A DNA stretch of 41,278 bases from Phycicoccus flavus. Lineage in GTDB: Bacteria > Actinomycetota > Actinomycetes > Actinomycetales > Dermatophilaceae. The stretch is from positions 1 through 41,278 of the forward strand of contig NZ_SAYU02000033.1 in NCBI RefSeq assembly GCF_004025965.2, read 5' to 3'. The notes beneath the pieces were generated by a model. The model was not told the origin of the DNA. It made no database searches and was given only the letters and a program-made list of their open reading frames with translations. Below, in pieces: positions 41,232-41,278 of the stretch (position 1 is its first letter; every line of letters starts with the position of its first letter). A program made the translations under genes and the position numbers.

Positions 41232-41278
41232 TTTCTGGTGTTGGGGTTGGTATCGGCGGGTGGTGTCGAGGGTGAGCT
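41217..41278 (-). CDS. IS481-type transposase, C-terminal end (partial, runs off the window)
   Basis: On the minus strand the frame reads LTLDTTRRYQPQHQKLPEP and stops with TGA at 41219-41217. LTLDTTR is the same as in the fragment at 1-127 and in the same frame, so the two pieces form one continuous C-terminus when overlapped by 22 bases. The rest of the gene lies outside the right edge. The element begins two to three bases after the tRNA-Arg fragment. Confidence 0.7.
   Translation of the reverse strand, partial: LTLDTTRRYQPQHQKLPEP
41257..41278. repeat. Terminal direct repeat, right copy (matches 1-22)
   Basis: Identical to bases 1-22. It lies within the IS481-type transposase coding sequence. 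Confidence 0.9.

Noticed and set aside
1-41278. CRISPR array, rRNA or known riboswitch
   Set aside because: No regularly spaced repeats, no rRNA sequence and no recognisable riboswitch core were found on reading both strands.

Overview
The window is GC-rich DNA with actinobacterial features: GTG/TTG starts with strong purine-rich ribosome sites, C/G-ending codons, a CUT1 sugar ABC transporter without its own ATPase, an AraD-type epimerase and KatG. A Micrococcales-like actinobacterium is the best guess; genus cannot be read from the sequence. The content is accessory: catabolic modules, insertion-sequence debris at the left, middle and right, a toxin-antitoxin pair, and the 3' half of a tRNA-Arg gene at the right edge, as expected at the distal end of a tRNA-integrated island. 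Both window ends lie in the C-terminal coding part of the same IS481-type transposase and share 22 bases (1-22 = 41257-41278), so this is either a circle with a short terminal overlap or a segment bounded by two IS copies.

Layout. 1-1437: transposon graveyard (IS481-type tail, two IS3 remnants, an excisionase-like HTH scrap). 1580-7788: an operon for a four-carbon acid sugar, with a GntR regulator fused in frame to a DUF1537 kinase, an L-threonate-type dehydrogenase, a GntP permease, a cupin and an SMP-30 lactonase. 7859-17018: a second sugar-acid block with an MFS permease and PfkB kinase (minus), a divergent SorC/DeoR regulator and second MFS permease, a UlaG lactonase (minus), and divergent UlaD-, UlaE- and UlaF-like genes. 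17215-22821: katG, a sensor kinase, an aquaporin and a response regulator. 22993-28428: a VOC protein, a TetR regulator and a hydrolase / amidohydrolase / FAD-monooxygenase operon. 28429-29136: a decayed IS256-type transposase. 29137-29526: a tautomerase. 29905-40181: a LacI-controlled saccharide module with an ABC importer, a cytoplasmic GH63-like hydrolase and a giant secreted glycosidase. 40370-41278: MazF-type toxin-antitoxin, tRNA-Arg fragment and IS481-type end.

How it may fit together (inference). UlaG, UlaD, UlaE and UlaF are the enzymes of fermentative L-ascorbate use, but no UlaABC phosphotransferase genes are present. MFS permeases and a PfkB kinase sit where uptake-coupled phosphorylation would be needed. 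The UlaD-like enzyme has replacements at three positions that are catalytic in E. coli UlaD, so its reaction may differ. L-threonate is a breakdown product of oxidised ascorbate, so the neighbouring threonate-type operon and katG could make this an ascorbate / ascorbate-breakdown island. The LacI module is separate: three copies of one palindrome (29871, 30951, 36026) mark the regulator gene, the transporter operon and the secreted glycosidase as one regulon.
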